From assembly GCA_016292775.1 (NCBI GenBank), contig JAEDFN010000003.1:1-64000 (forward strand): a stretch of 64,000 nt of DNA, given 5' to 3'. Shown here one piece after another: positions 20,510 to 29,971 of the stretch. The notes beneath the pieces are model-generated. The model saw only the letters and a list, made by a program, of their open reading frames with translations, searched no databases and was not told the DNA's origin. The DNA comes from Paludibacteraceae bacterium (GTDB taxonomy: Bacteria; Bacteroidota; Bacteroidia; Bacteroidales; Paludibacteraceae). The translations under genes were made by a program, and so were the position numbers. The stretch's first letter is position 1; each line of letters begins with the position of its first letter.

Positions 20510-22381
20510 ATGAAACATCTTACTATTATCATTACCAGTATTTTAATTGCATTAAGCATTAATATTAATGCACAAGAGATTAATTACCCTAAAGTCACCG
20601 TTGAAGGTAAAACATACTACGAATACACTGTAGTTGCCGGTGACGGATTATATTCTATTGCACGCAGATTTGGAATATCACCCAAAGAGCTAAATGAATC
20701 TAATCCGGAATTAACAACCGATATTAAACCCGGTCAAAAATTATTAATTCCTTGCAAAGAAGAGATAAAAGAAAATGTCAAATCCGAAGATAAAATCCAC
20801 GTTGTAGAGGCAAAACAAACCCTTTATGCAATATCAAAATTATATGGTATCAGCATAGATAGTTTGATAAAATTAAATCCGGAAGCAAGACAAGGAATAA
20901 GAACGGGAGATAAACTATATATCTCCAGAAACAATGCGATAAACAAATCGGAAAACAAAAATGAAAAAACCAAGCACGACGATAATGATAAGATAGAAAA
21001 AACACCTAATAAAGAAAAGGTTACAGATAATTCAACACAGAATAAAGTTGAAAACGACGACAAATTTATTCTTCATAAAGTAGAGAAGAAAGAGACCCTT
21101 TATGCAATTTCAAAGAAATATCAAGTATCGATCGACGAAATCATAAACTATAATCCTGACGTTAAAGCAGGATTAAAAGCCGGTATGACTATAAAGATAC
21201 CAACTGCAGCATCACCAAAAGAGGTAGAAAAAATAGAACAACCGGAAACAAAGAAAGATAACAAACAAGAGAATAAATCAATAGAAGACAACAAATCAAA
21301 CGTTACCGACTATAATAACAATAATCAAAACTCCGAACAGATAAAAAGTTCTTTTGAAAAAACTAGCAGTGATGTAAATATAGCATATATATTACCTCTT
21401 GGAAATTTAGCAACAAAAGATGCCAATCAACGCTTTATAGAATTTTATAGAGGTTCGATGCTTGCAATGAAAGAGGCTAAAGCAAAAGGATTCAACGCTC
21501 ATATCTTCACCTATAATACAAAAGGAGAAAAAGAGATTTTAGACTCTATATTATCATTACCTGAATTAAAGAATATGGATGTAATAATAGGCCCTGCTTA
21601 TACAGAAGAGCTTACATCACTACTAACATTTACTAAAGCAAACAACATCAGCACATTAGTGCCATTTTCATCAAAAATCGATGAGAACCTTCATTTCCCT
21701 CGATTATTACAATTCAACCCAAGTGATAATTTCATTGTTGAGAAAATAACAAACAATCAGATTTTCAACAACACTGATACAAAATATATTTTTGTAGAAT
21801 ACGATAACTGTGTTAATAAAGGATCTATCATCTGCAATCAAATCAAGGAAAGACAACAAAAGATGAATTTTGAATGTATTACATTAAAGGCGACAAAAGA
21901 TGTAGACTCTCTTATTATAGCAGCATCAGAAAACAGCAAAAAGGCATTGGTGATATTCGGATCTTCACAAAAGAATGATATCAGTAGCACTATAAGTAAA
22001 CTTAGAGTAGCTAACAAAAGTAACATATACGTTTGGGGATATGATAATTGGGAGAGTGACCTTACACTGTATCCAAGAACTTACTATGCTACCCTCTTTG
22101 ACCCGAATTCAATTGAAAATTACAACTTACAATACAAAGAATGGTTTGGACCACATCTCTTAACCGGATATACTAAATACGACTTAATAGGGTACGACTT
22201 AAGTACTTTCGTACTTCAAAGCATGATGATAAACAGTGATAAATCATTTATATTAAGAGAGTTACCTTCAAAAACTTATTACCAATCAGAACCAAAATTT
22301 CAATTTATAAACAATAGGTATCTGAATACAAACGTATATTTATTTTATTGGGATGGAACTTATCTCAATGATATAAAATAA
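20510..22381 (+). CDS. LysM-repeat protein fused to a periplasmic-binding-like domain
   Basis: A 623-aa exported protein (signal peptide ending NINAQ). Three LysM modules bind peptidoglycan: about 37-82, 94-138 and 185-230, each with a YxIS/YSIA core. They are separated by charged Lys/Glu/Asn-rich linkers. The remainder (about 285-615) is a type-1 periplasmic-binding-protein fold (VNIAYILPLG, GSMLAMKEAK, VIIGPAYTEEL), related to branched-chain amino-acid receptor proteins. No transporter genes lie nearby, so it may sense or hold a ligand at the cell wall rather than feed an ABC importer. Confidence 0.85.
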   Translation: MKHLTIIITSILIALSININAQEINYPKVTVEGKTYYEYTVVAGDGLYSIARRFGISPKELNESNPELTTDIKPGQKLLIPCKEEIKENVKSEDKIHVVEAKQTLYAISKLYGISIDSLIKLNPEARQGIRTGDKLYISRNNAINKSENKNEKTKHDDNDKIEKTPNKEKVTDNSTQNKVENDDKFILHKVEKKETLYAISKKYQVSIDEIINYNPDVKAGLKAGMTIKIPTAASPKEVEKIEQPETKKDNKQENKSIEDNKSNVTDYNNNNQNSEQIKSSFEKTSSDVNIAYILPLGNLATKDANQRFIEFYRGSMLAMKEAKAKGFNAHIFTYNTKGEKEILDSILSLPELKNMDVIIGPAYTEELTSLLTFTKANNISTLVPFSSKIDENLHFPRLLQFNPSDNFIVEKITNNQIFNNTDTKYIFVEYDNCVNKGSIICNQIKERQQKMNFECITLKATKDVDSLIIAASENSKKALVIFGSSQKNDISSTISKLRVANKSNIYVWGYDNWESDLTLYPRTYYATLFDPNSIENYNLQYKEWFGPHLLTGYTKYDLIGYDLSTFVLQSMMINSDKSFILRELPSKTYYQSEPKFQFINNRYLNTNVYLFYWDGTYLNDIK

Positions 22382-22386
22382 TTTAC

Positions 22387-23034
22387 ATGAAAAAATTTTT
22401 ATTGATAATAGTAATAATCACCATACCATACCTACTGAATGCCCAATTTGATAATCATTCAGTAGGTATAAAAGGTGGTGTCAACTGGACTAGTTTAAGG
22501 TCTTCTCCCGCTATAAGTCAGCCAACATGGCCTCTTCAATACCATTTTGGCATTCAATATAGGTTGATATCAGGCAAATATTGTGGATTTATAGTGGAAT
22601 CAAATTATGAAAAATTCGGTTTTCAAAGCATTTCAAACGGGAATATATATACTCGCAGTTTAGACTATATACAGATTCCATTTCTCACACATATAAACAT
22701 TGGGCAAAAATTATTCAGATTCTTTTTTGAATTAGGTCCGTTTATTGCATTTATGGTAAAAGACAATATAGAAGAAGGTGCTATGGGACTAGAACAAACT
22801 ATGGCAATATCAAACATTTTCGATTATGGTATTGCTGCCGGATTAGGATTTGAATTCAATACAAAATACGGAATCTATATCATTGATGGTAGGTTTAATT
22901 TTGGATTAGGTAATATCTTTCCTTCAACAGGAGGAAGTGACTTTAGTATCTCTTCAAATTTAGGAGCGTCTGTATCTGTAGGTTATTTGTTTCCCATTAC
23001 TCATGATAAAAGAGATAACAAACTCCATTATTGA
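22387..23034 (+). CDS. Outer-membrane beta-barrel protein, PorT-like family
   Basis: A 215-aa exported protein with signal peptide ending LLNAQ, followed by alternating amphipathic strands (HSVGIKGGVNW, HFGIQYRLI, GIAAGLGFEF) typical of the small OM barrel family that includes PorT. PorT itself is a T9SS component. T9SS cargo is encoded elsewhere in this window, but sequence alone does not show that this is the secretion subunit. Last gene of the eight-gene plus-strand operon; convergent with the minus-strand gene ending at 23054. No terminator seen in the 19-nt gap. Confidence 0.7.
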   Translation: MKKFLLIIVIITIPYLLNAQFDNHSVGIKGGVNWTSLRSSPAISQPTWPLQYHFGIQYRLISGKYCGFIVESNYEKFGFQSISNGNIYTRSLDYIQIPFLTHINIGQKLFRFFFELGPFIAFMVKDNIEEGAMGLEQTMAISNIFDYGIAAGLGFEFNTKYGIYIIDGRFNFGLGNIFPSTGGSDFSISSNLGASVSVGYLFPITHDKRDNKLHY

Positions 23035-23053
23035 TTATCCTCCAAAGTAATTT

Positions 23054-23722
23054 TCATAAATCCTTATGAATTGCACAATTAAAGAATTTGTTTGACAACT
23101 CGTCGGATACACAGAATTTATCATAAGTAAAAGAACTGATATCGCAAACGAATAAGAAATGTGCATCATAAAGAAAAAGATTTTTAAATCCGGCATCTGC
23201 TTTCGATTGTAGTTCCATCATCAAAGACATCGCATCGATAACATCTTTCTGAATTATCTCATCATTAACGAAAATAAATAAGCCGAACTCTTTAAAATTT
23301 CCATAGAAATTATTAATCACTTTATTTACCTTATTACAGATAATTCTTTTCAGCGGTTTTGCTAATGACCAATATTGATATTCCGAAGGAGCCATATATA
23401 AAGATTTTACCAAACCGTAAGAATATCCCATTTTAATAAATTCTTTTGAAGAATAATATTGACTTGGCAGTACATCGTCGGCAGCAATCTCATTAATCAT
23501 TTGAATAGCAGCCACTTTAGACTCATCCATTGCTCGGGTCACCTCAATGCCAATACCGGAAAAAACATCTTGTAAATCCGGTCTATCTACATTTTCCAAT
23601 CGAGAATATTTTTCCCCTAAAATTGTTTCAAGACAAATTTTGGCATATCTTTCAAAAAATTGAGTATCAAATTTATGTTTCTTTGCATTGAGCTTTATAT
23701 CGTTTGCGGAGCTATTATTCAT
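23054..23722 (-). CDS. Unknown protein with PD-(D/E)xK-like motif
   Basis: A 222-aa soluble protein that I do not recognise by name. Residues 46-62 read DRPDLQD...GIGIEVT: P48-D49, then E60-V-T after 10 residues. This resembles the PD-x(n)-E-x-(K/T) core of the restriction-endonuclease-like fold. The aromatic-rich C-terminal half (LFIFVND, FLFVCDISSF) has beta strands in keeping with an alpha/beta fold. The ATG is only 2 nt after the TolC-family stop, so it is the last gene of the efflux operon. Nuclease activity is inference. It could also be an inactive family member. Confidence 0.6.
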   Translation of the reverse strand: MNNSSANDIKLNAKKHKFDTQFFERYAKICLETILGEKYSRLENVDRPDLQDVFSGIGIEVTRAMDESKVAAIQMINEIAADDVLPSQYYSSKEFIKMGYSYGLVKSLYMAPSEYQYWSLAKPLKRIICNKVNKVINNFYGNFKEFGLFIFVNDEIIQKDVIDAMSLMMELQSKADAGFKNLFLYDAHFLFVCDISSFTYDKFCVSDELSNKFFNCAIHKDL

Positions 23723-23724
23723 AA

Positions 23725-25107
23725 TTAATTACTCTTAATACGGTTTTTATATTCTTGTAAAGACTTTCTATAATTAACTATAGCTTCTGTATAATTCTCT
23801 TGAGCATCTTGCATATCGGATTGGGCTTTAAGTAATTCAGCAACAGAAATTAAGCCGGCATTATAGTAATCAAGAGCAGAATTGAGAGACACTCTTGTTG
23901 TGGAGAGATTATTATTAGCAACTTGAAGTACCTCCCAATTAGCATTTAGATTAAACCACAATTGTCTAATCTGAAGTTCTATTTGAGAAGATAAGTAAAC
24001 TCTATCATTTTCAGCCATTTGAATATCATATTCAATTCTTTCCATCTTTTTCGACACTTTACCCCAATCAGTAATCGGTACTTTTACAGTAACAAAAGCG
24101 AGCCCATTCCATTTACTTTTTTCCGTTAAGTAACTATAGCCATAAGATGCACCTAAAAGCACTTGAGGCAAAGCCTCGCCTAACGCCATTCTTTTTTCCA
24201 GTTTTTTAGCATCTACTTGTATTTGAAGCAGTTCCGTTTCTTCTTGATTTTTAGCAACAATTTTTTCATCTACATAAAATTTCTGAGGAATATCGCAAAA
24301 CACATCCTCATATTGTAAATAAATATCGTCAATATATGGTATCGAATCATTTCTATTATAAGGATTATAACAATATCCAATATAGTTGAACAAGTTCATT
24401 TTAAGCAATTTAACACCATTATCTATTTTAATTAAGCCAGTCAATAATTCATTTCGTTTTACTTCAATTTTACGAACGTCATTATCAACAGCCAATCCTG
24501 CACTATTTGCAGAGTTAATATCACGATGTAGGGTATCGAGCATCAATTGGAGTTCTTTAAGTGTCTTTCTTTTTTCTTCTAAAGCCACTATTTGCCAATA
24601 CATATCTTCCACCTGCTCCAAGGATACCCTTTTCCGGATATCATATTGTAACTGAGAAGCTTTTACACCTAAATCCGCCAATTGATTTCCAAAAACTATT
24701 CTACCTCCGGCAAAAATAGGTTGATAAAGAGAAACCGAAGCTTGAGCGCCACGATGAAAAGCCTTATATGTAGAATTCATCCCGACTTTTTGAGCTTCTT
24801 TATCCAAAATATCTTGAATTCTTTGAGTATAACTATTGTCTCCAAGAATATCTTTAATTCCGATATCCAAAATAGGGTCTATTGCATAATATCCGAAAGC
24901 CGATAAAAACACTTTTGGAAAGTATTCAGATAAAGCTTCTCCTTTCTGTGCTTTGGCAGCTAACATTTTTAAATTTGCATTTTGAATTTCATTATTAGAA
25001 TTAATTGCCAACTCTTTACATTGATCCAAAGTAATTACAACAGAATCTTGAGCAAATACGGCAATAGAAAAAACGGAAGAAAATATTGCTAAAAACAGGA
25101 ATCTCAT
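23725..25107 (-). CDS. TolC-family outer-membrane efflux protein
   Basis: A 460-aa outer-membrane channel of a tripartite exporter. Signal peptide at residues 1-20 (FSIAVFAQ). Two outer-membrane-efflux repeats follow, with long Gln/Lys/Ala-rich coiled helices (SQLQYDIRKRVSLEQVE in the first, SVAELLKAQSDMQDA in the second). The longer in-frame extension to 25203 lies within the RND gene and is unlikely. The ATG at 25107 overlaps the RND stop (ATGA) and gives a proper signal peptide. Works with the RND pump and fusion protein encoded just upstream. Confidence 0.9.
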   Translation of the reverse strand: MRFLFLAIFSSVFSIAVFAQDSVVITLDQCKELAINSNNEIQNANLKMLAAKAQKGEALSEYFPKVFLSAFGYYAIDPILDIGIKDILGDNSYTQRIQDILDKEAQKVGMNSTYKAFHRGAQASVSLYQPIFAGGRIVFGNQLADLGVKASQLQYDIRKRVSLEQVEDMYWQIVALEEKRKTLKELQLMLDTLHRDINSANSAGLAVDNDVRKIEVKRNELLTGLIKIDNGVKLLKMNLFNYIGYCYNPYNRNDSIPYIDDIYLQYEDVFCDIPQKFYVDEKIVAKNQEETELLQIQVDAKKLEKRMALGEALPQVLLGASYGYSYLTEKSKWNGLAFVTVKVPITDWGKVSKKMERIEYDIQMAENDRVYLSSQIELQIRQLWFNLNANWEVLQVANNNLSTTRVSLNSALDYYNAGLISVAELLKAQSDMQDAQENYTEAIVNYRKSLQEYKNRIKSN

Positions 25108-28100
25108 AAGGTATGTTTTTTCTCGGTTAGACGATAAATTTGCCAATAAGAAATAGGCATTATCAAAACAATAAGTAAAATAGAGAACATAGTACCGAAG
25201 CATATCACTACACCCATCGGGAGCCAGAGGGCATCAGCACTAATAATCATTGGCATAACGCCTAAAGCAGTAGTGCAAGAAGTTAAGAAAATAGGTCTCA
25301 TTCTACGTTTTCCAGCCTCCATAGCAGCTTCTTTTACCGACATTCCTTTCTCTGATCTTAATTCTTCGGCATATTCAAACATAATTATACCATTTCTAAC
25401 AATAATACCTACCAAACTGATTAGGCCTAACACAGATGTAAGTCCGAAGTCCAGATCAAACAACCAAAGGCCCAAAAAGGCACCAAAGAAGCAAAGCATA
25501 CTAAGAACCAAAGTAAGGATTGAGAGTGAAACTTTTTTGAAGTGGAATAACAGGAATAAGAAAAGCACAGCTACTGCACAAATAAAAGAGAGAAGTATTT
25601 CCGGAATAACGACTTTATTAGTTTCTGACAGCCCCGCATATTTAATTTCAACACCATCAGGAGCATTCGGTTTTATATTCTCATCAATATAATTGGCAAT
25701 TTGTTTCATAATTGCAGGGTGACTTTGTCCATATTTCAAGTCAGCAAAAACTGCAATTTGTTCCACTCCGGCTTTTCTTGAAAGATTTTCAGTCATCACA
25801 ACGGGTGAAATATCTGCTACTTGACGAAGAGGAACTGAAACATTTGGATATATTGTAGGCACCATAATATTTTTTATCATATCATAATTCACAGAATCGT
25901 TAACAGCTGAATTATAGATATTCACGGGAGTTTTCTTTTTATCATCCCACAAATTTGTGGCAGTAACTCCATTCATAGCCGCGGCAGTATACATTGAGAG
26001 CATTGACTTATTTATTCCAAGCTTTGCCGACTCATCGGGTTTTATATCAATATTAATACCCGAAATAAAATTATCGCAATCGGTATGCACCCATTGAAGA
26101 GTAGGTATAGAAAGCATAAAAGCCTTAATACTATCGGCAATAGGTTTTATTTCACTTTGAGAATTACCTCTTACTTCAATGGATATTGGGGCGGTAACAC
26201 CTTGGTAATCCATTTGTTTAAATCTCAAAGAAGCCTCAGGGAAAAGGTTTGAATAATTATTCTGACAATCTATTAATAAAGATTCAGTAGCCTTTAGAGA
26301 CTTGGTATTAACAATTAACTGAGCTGAATTTTTGGCCGGGATAAGAGGTGCATAAGTAGCGTTAAAACGAGGGGCTCCGGTTCCAACAAAAGAGGTAACG
26401 GATTTAACTCGTGTATCATCCAATAATTTTTTCTCCAAAGTATCAACCACTGAGATTGTATTATTTAGATTAGAATTAGCATCTAAGTTTACTTCAACGG
26501 CGAAAAAATCTCTTGCGGCCATCGGCATCATTTGAATATTTAATTGTAAGAACATCAATACTCCGAGAATAACTGCGAATATACCACCTAAGAGTGTAAT
26601 TTTCGGATAATTGAAGCAAATAGACTGTAATTTTTCGTAATATTTTTGCAGAGCGTCGAAAAATTTATTCTGCAGACGTCCGAATTTTGACTTGGTACTT
26701 GTGCGACCGGACGCGATAAATTTCACTTCAAGAGAAGGTACAACAAGTACTGCGTAAATTAAAGACATTGCTAAAGAGATAGCAATTACCCATGGAAAAA
26801 ATTTCACAAAATAGCCAAGATAACCGGATATAATCCCCTTGATAGGGAAAAACATTGCACTGATAGCGGTAGTAGCCATAAACATAGGTACGAATAGCTC
26901 TTTGGCACTTGCAACAGCAGCATCTGTGCGCGACATTCCCCTTCCCAAATGTTCCATATATCCATCCATAGTGATTATAGAATCATCTACTATCATTCCC
27001 AAAACGACAATTAAAGCAGCTAAAGTAACTGTGTTCAGATCAATACCCACAACATACATAATTGCGATGGCAACAATAGTACATACGGGCACTCCGGAAC
27101 TTGCAATAAGTGCGGAATTTAGAGGGAACAACATCAACATCACACATATAACAACAATCATAGAGATTAATAAATCTCTCAAGAAAGACCATACAGAACG
27201 GTCAACCACTTTAGGCTGATCGGTAATTCTATGAATTTCCACTCCGTCAGGTAACCCCTCTTCAAAAGACGATATTACCTTATCTACTTCCTTTCCAAAA
27301 GCAACGATATTATTATCTTGTCTCATCTCGACAGATATAACAATAGTTGCATCACCATTATATCTGACTATAGAAGAGGGCTCTTTATATCTGCGTTCTA
27401 TATCTGCTATATCCTTAAGGCGAACCACATTACCGGAAATATCGGAGTAAACGATATGGTTAGCAATTTCATATTCCGACGATACATTACTATTAACAAA
27501 GATAGGGGAATTGAAATCATCCATTTTAAAAGATCCACCCGGGGAGATAAATCCCGCTGTTTGAAAATTCATCATCAACGAAGAGATATTGATACCATAG
27601 GCGGATAATTTATTAAAGTCGAGCATCACGGCAATTTCCTCTGTTTGTTCGCCAATAATTGTAGTACTTGCCAATTCAGGTATTTTATTCAATTCGCTTG
27701 TCAATTCCGTAGCATAATCAAGCATTTCGGAATAACCTTTATCCTTAGATTCTAAAGAGATAAGTAATGCTGAAACAGAGCTGAAATTATCCATCACCGC
27801 CACAGCAATAACATTAGGCGGCAATAATTGTTTTTCTGCATTTAAGCGCAATTTTATTTTCGACCACACTTCACTTTTCTTATCTACCGGTGAGAGCAAA
27901 TCTGTATAGATATAGCAAATTCCATTCTTTGAATAAGAGTGTGTGGCTTCTCTATTAATTTCGGAAAAGGAGAAGAGAGCATTTTCGAGAGGAATTGTCA
28001 TTTGTTGTTCAACCTCTTCCGGTGTAGCACCGGGCATAACTCCAACAATTAATCCCTGCTTAATTTCAAAAGTCGGGAATTCATCTTTGTTCATTACGTA

Positions 28101-28199
28101 CAATCCCCATATTCCGATGCAAATCAATACGAATACTATTCCGTATACGATTTTCTTATATTTTATAGCCCCTAATAGGATATTACCTTTTGTTTTCAT
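25104..28199 (-). CDS. RND-family efflux transporter, inner-membrane pump
   Basis: A 1031-aa proton-driven pump of the AcrB/MexB superfamily with the usual 12-helix, two-half layout. TM1 is at about 15-35, followed by the periplasmic segment starting DEFPTF. The TM4 proton-relay pair is in GMIVDDSI (about residues 404-405). The second-half TMs include GLISLVGIIVRNGI and PIFLTSCTTALG. ATG at 28199 shares one base with the upstream TGA; an in-frame TTG at 28202 is less likely. Substrate (drugs, bile acids, lipids) cannot be read. It sits between its fusion protein and its outer-membrane channel. Confidence 0.93.
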   Translation of the reverse strand: MKTKGNILLGAIKYKKIVYGIVFVLICIGIWGLYVMNKDEFPTFEIKQGLIVGVMPGATPEEVEQQMTIPLENALFSFSEINREATHSYSKNGICYIYTDLLSPVDKKSEVWSKIKLRLNAEKQLLPPNVIAVAVMDNFSSVSALLISLESKDKGYSEMLDYATELTSELNKIPELASTTIIGEQTEEIAVMLDFNKLSAYGINISSLMMNFQTAGFISPGGSFKMDDFNSPIFVNSNVSSEYEIANHIVYSDISGNVVRLKDIADIERRYKEPSSIVRYNGDATIVISVEMRQDNNIVAFGKEVDKVISSFEEGLPDGVEIHRITDQPKVVDRSVWSFLRDLLISMIVVICVMLMLFPLNSALIASSGVPVCTIVAIAIMYVVGIDLNTVTLAALIVVLGMIVDDSIITMDGYMEHLGRGMSRTDAAVASAKELFVPMFMATTAISAMFFPIKGIISGYLGYFVKFFPWVIAISLAMSLIYAVLVVPSLEVKFIASGRTSTKSKFGRLQNKFFDALQKYYEKLQSICFNYPKITLLGGIFAVILGVLMFLQLNIQMMPMAARDFFAVEVNLDANSNLNNTISVVDTLEKKLLDDTRVKSVTSFVGTGAPRFNATYAPLIPAKNSAQLIVNTKSLKATESLLIDCQNNYSNLFPEASLRFKQMDYQGVTAPISIEVRGNSQSEIKPIADSIKAFMLSIPTLQWVHTDCDNFISGINIDIKPDESAKLGINKSMLSMYTAAAMNGVTATNLWDDKKKTPVNIYNSAVNDSVNYDMIKNIMVPTIYPNVSVPLRQVADISPVVMTENLSRKAGVEQIAVFADLKYGQSHPAIMKQIANYIDENIKPNAPDGVEIKYAGLSETNKVVIPEILLSFICAVAVLFLFLLFHFKKVSLSILTLVLSMLCFFGAFLGLWLFDLDFGLTSVLGLISLVGIIVRNGIIMFEYAEELRSEKGMSVKEAAMEAGKRRMRPIFLTSCTTALGVMPMIISADALWLPMGVVICFGTMFSILLIVLIMPISYWQIYRLTEKKHTL

Positions 28200-29218
28200 C
28201 AAGGAATAATAATTACTTTAGTTCCACAACAGATACGAGAAAAACCATCAACAATGATTTTATCACCGATAGACAATCCATTTTTAACTATCACACCGGA
28301 AGCAACATAATCGCCGAGTTCTATATACTTTTTTTCGACAATATTATCGTTATTAACGCACCACACATATTTTCCCACTTCATCCATTTTTATATACTTT
28401 GGAGAAATTGACAAACAATCATTAATGTTATCACTAAAAAACAGGTTGGCAATCATTCCGGGCAATAATTGATTATTTTTTTCTACAACAGAAAGTTTAC
28501 AATCATAATTTCTGGATATTTTCGATGCATTTAATCCCTTTGAATCTACCACAGCATGCAGAGTAACATTATCTAAAACACCTACACTAAATAGAGCGGA
28601 ATCGCCGATATTAATCTTCCCTATTTCCTTTTCAGGGACAGAAATAGACAATTGTAAAGAAGAGATATCAAAAACAGTACAAATAGGTTGAAGAGAAATA
28701 ATGTCTTCATTATCAGATACAAATATTTCACCGACGACGCCATCAAAAGGGGCTTTGATAAAGCAATCATCTGCAGCAGACCGAGCGGCAACTGCTGCGG
28801 CTTTTGCTTTGGCCAATTGAGTTTCTATTTCAATCATTTTTACATCTGCAACACTCCGAGTATCATGTACTTTTTTTAGCCTTTGATATCCATCTTCCGC
28901 TTGAGAAAGCGTAGCTTCGGCCGATTCAAGAGTACTTTTTACATTTTGTGATTCTATTACTGCAATTACATCTCCTTGCTTTATTTTATCACCTTGTTTT
29001 ACATTTAGATTAATAATCTTTCCGGAGAATTTGCTACTCAATGTAGAAGATGCAGAAGCCTCAATAGTTCCGACAAAACTATTGTTTGAGATGCTATTTT
29101 TAACATCTATCGTTTCCACTTTTACAGAAACAGCCTCATTTTTTCTTTCCTTTTTCTCATTATTACATGAAAAAAGAACTATGACTAAGAGGAATAATAT
29201 TCCAACAGATTTTCTCAT
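28199..29218 (-). CDS. RND efflux membrane-fusion protein (lipoprotein)
   Basis: A 339-aa periplasmic adaptor linking the RND pump and the TolC channel. Lipobox VLFSC anchors it to a membrane. A biotinyl-lipoyl half-motif (GKIINLNVKQGDKIKQGD) and an alpha-hairpin (about 90-150, Ala/Lys/Glu-rich) are followed by the second lipoyl half (APFDGVVGE) and beta-barrel and membrane-proximal domains. Spaced 21 nt after the TIGR02757 gene, so probably transcribed from the comF promoter. Classic HlyD/AcrA-type order. Confidence 0.92.
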   Translation of the reverse strand: MRKSVGILFLLVIVLFSCNNEKKERKNEAVSVKVETIDVKNSISNNSFVGTIEASASSTLSSKFSGKIINLNVKQGDKIKQGDVIAVIESQNVKSTLESAEATLSQAEDGYQRLKKVHDTRSVADVKMIEIETQLAKAKAAAVAARSAADDCFIKAPFDGVVGEIFVSDNEDIISLQPICTVFDISSLQLSISVPEKEIGKINIGDSALFSVGVLDNVTLHAVVDSKGLNASKISRNYDCKLSVVEKNNQLLPGMIANLFFSDNINDCLSISPKYIKMDEVGKYVWCVNNDNIVEKKYIELGDYVASGVIVKNGLSIGDKIIVDGFSRICCGTKVIIIP

Positions 29219-29239
29219 AATACTAACATTTTCAGATAA

Positions 29240-29965
29240 TCATATATTTTTTTGATTATATCCGGCACCAAAAAGGGCGTAATCCATAATCACCGGATCT
29301 TTAGGGAATAAAGTTTTACATTCATTTGTAATTTCAATAGCAGTTTTCATATCCGGCTGATTTCTTTTTGTTAATTCAAGCATTTTTGCAGTATTATGCA
29401 CATGCACATCTAGAGGAATTATTAATTTCTCAGGCGACATGTCTTTCCAAATCCCTAAATCAACAATACCATCCGTGCGCACCATCCATCTCAGAAACAG
29501 AGATAAACGCTTGCAAGCGGAATTTTTATTTTTAGGAATTCCCTTTGCCGGCAGTAAATTAATCAAAGCATCTAAATAATCCGAAGAGGCGATACCATTA
29601 TCTATTATAGCCTTTTGAAGAGAGTCATACCTCTCATATACAGAATAAAGAGAAGACATTAAACAATAGAAATCAGAATAAACAAACATCCTGTATAGAT
29701 TATTATTGCAATCTTTATAACACATCCACTGCTTTGACATCAAATAATCAAACGGGCGACATCCCATTAAATTATATAATTCACAGCATTTTTTAAATAT
29801 TTGTTTCCTATTTCCAAAAGCCACCCAAGAAGCTACAACACCCATTACCTCTATATCTTTTTCATAAGACAAAAGTCGAACTACAGCAACAGGGTCTTCC
29901 TCAAAATAAGATACATTATTATACTTTTCAATTAATTGAAGGTAGTAATTCTTATTATATTTCAT
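29240..29965 (-). CDS. TIGR02757 family protein (DUF2400)
   Basis: A 241-aa protein of the TIGR02757 family, common in Bacteroidota and of unproven function. Typical features: an N-terminal (EEDPVAVVR) block, the VMGVVASWVAFGNRKQI segment, and near the end LDVHVHNTAKMLEL plus FPKDPVIMDYALFG. The family is mostly helical and has been compared with helix-hairpin-helix glycosylases. That link is from memory and weak. 6 nt after comF and 21 nt before the efflux genes. Confidence 0.85.
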   Translation of the reverse strand: MKYNKNYYLQLIEKYNNVSYFEEDPVAVVRLLSYEKDIEVMGVVASWVAFGNRKQIFKKCCELYNLMGCRPFDYLMSKQWMCYKDCNNNLYRMFVYSDFYCLMSSLYSVYERYDSLQKAIIDNGIASSDYLDALINLLPAKGIPKNKNSACKRLSLFLRWMVRTDGIVDLGIWKDMSPEKLIIPLDVHVHNTAKMLELTKRNQPDMKTAIEITNECKTLFPKDPVIMDYALFGAGYNQKNI

Positions 29966-29971
29966 ATTACA

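Noticed and set aside
22387..23034. Firm call as T9SS subunit PorT
   Set aside because: Fold and length fit, but small barrels of this family are numerous; T9SS membership needs a profile or synteny check.
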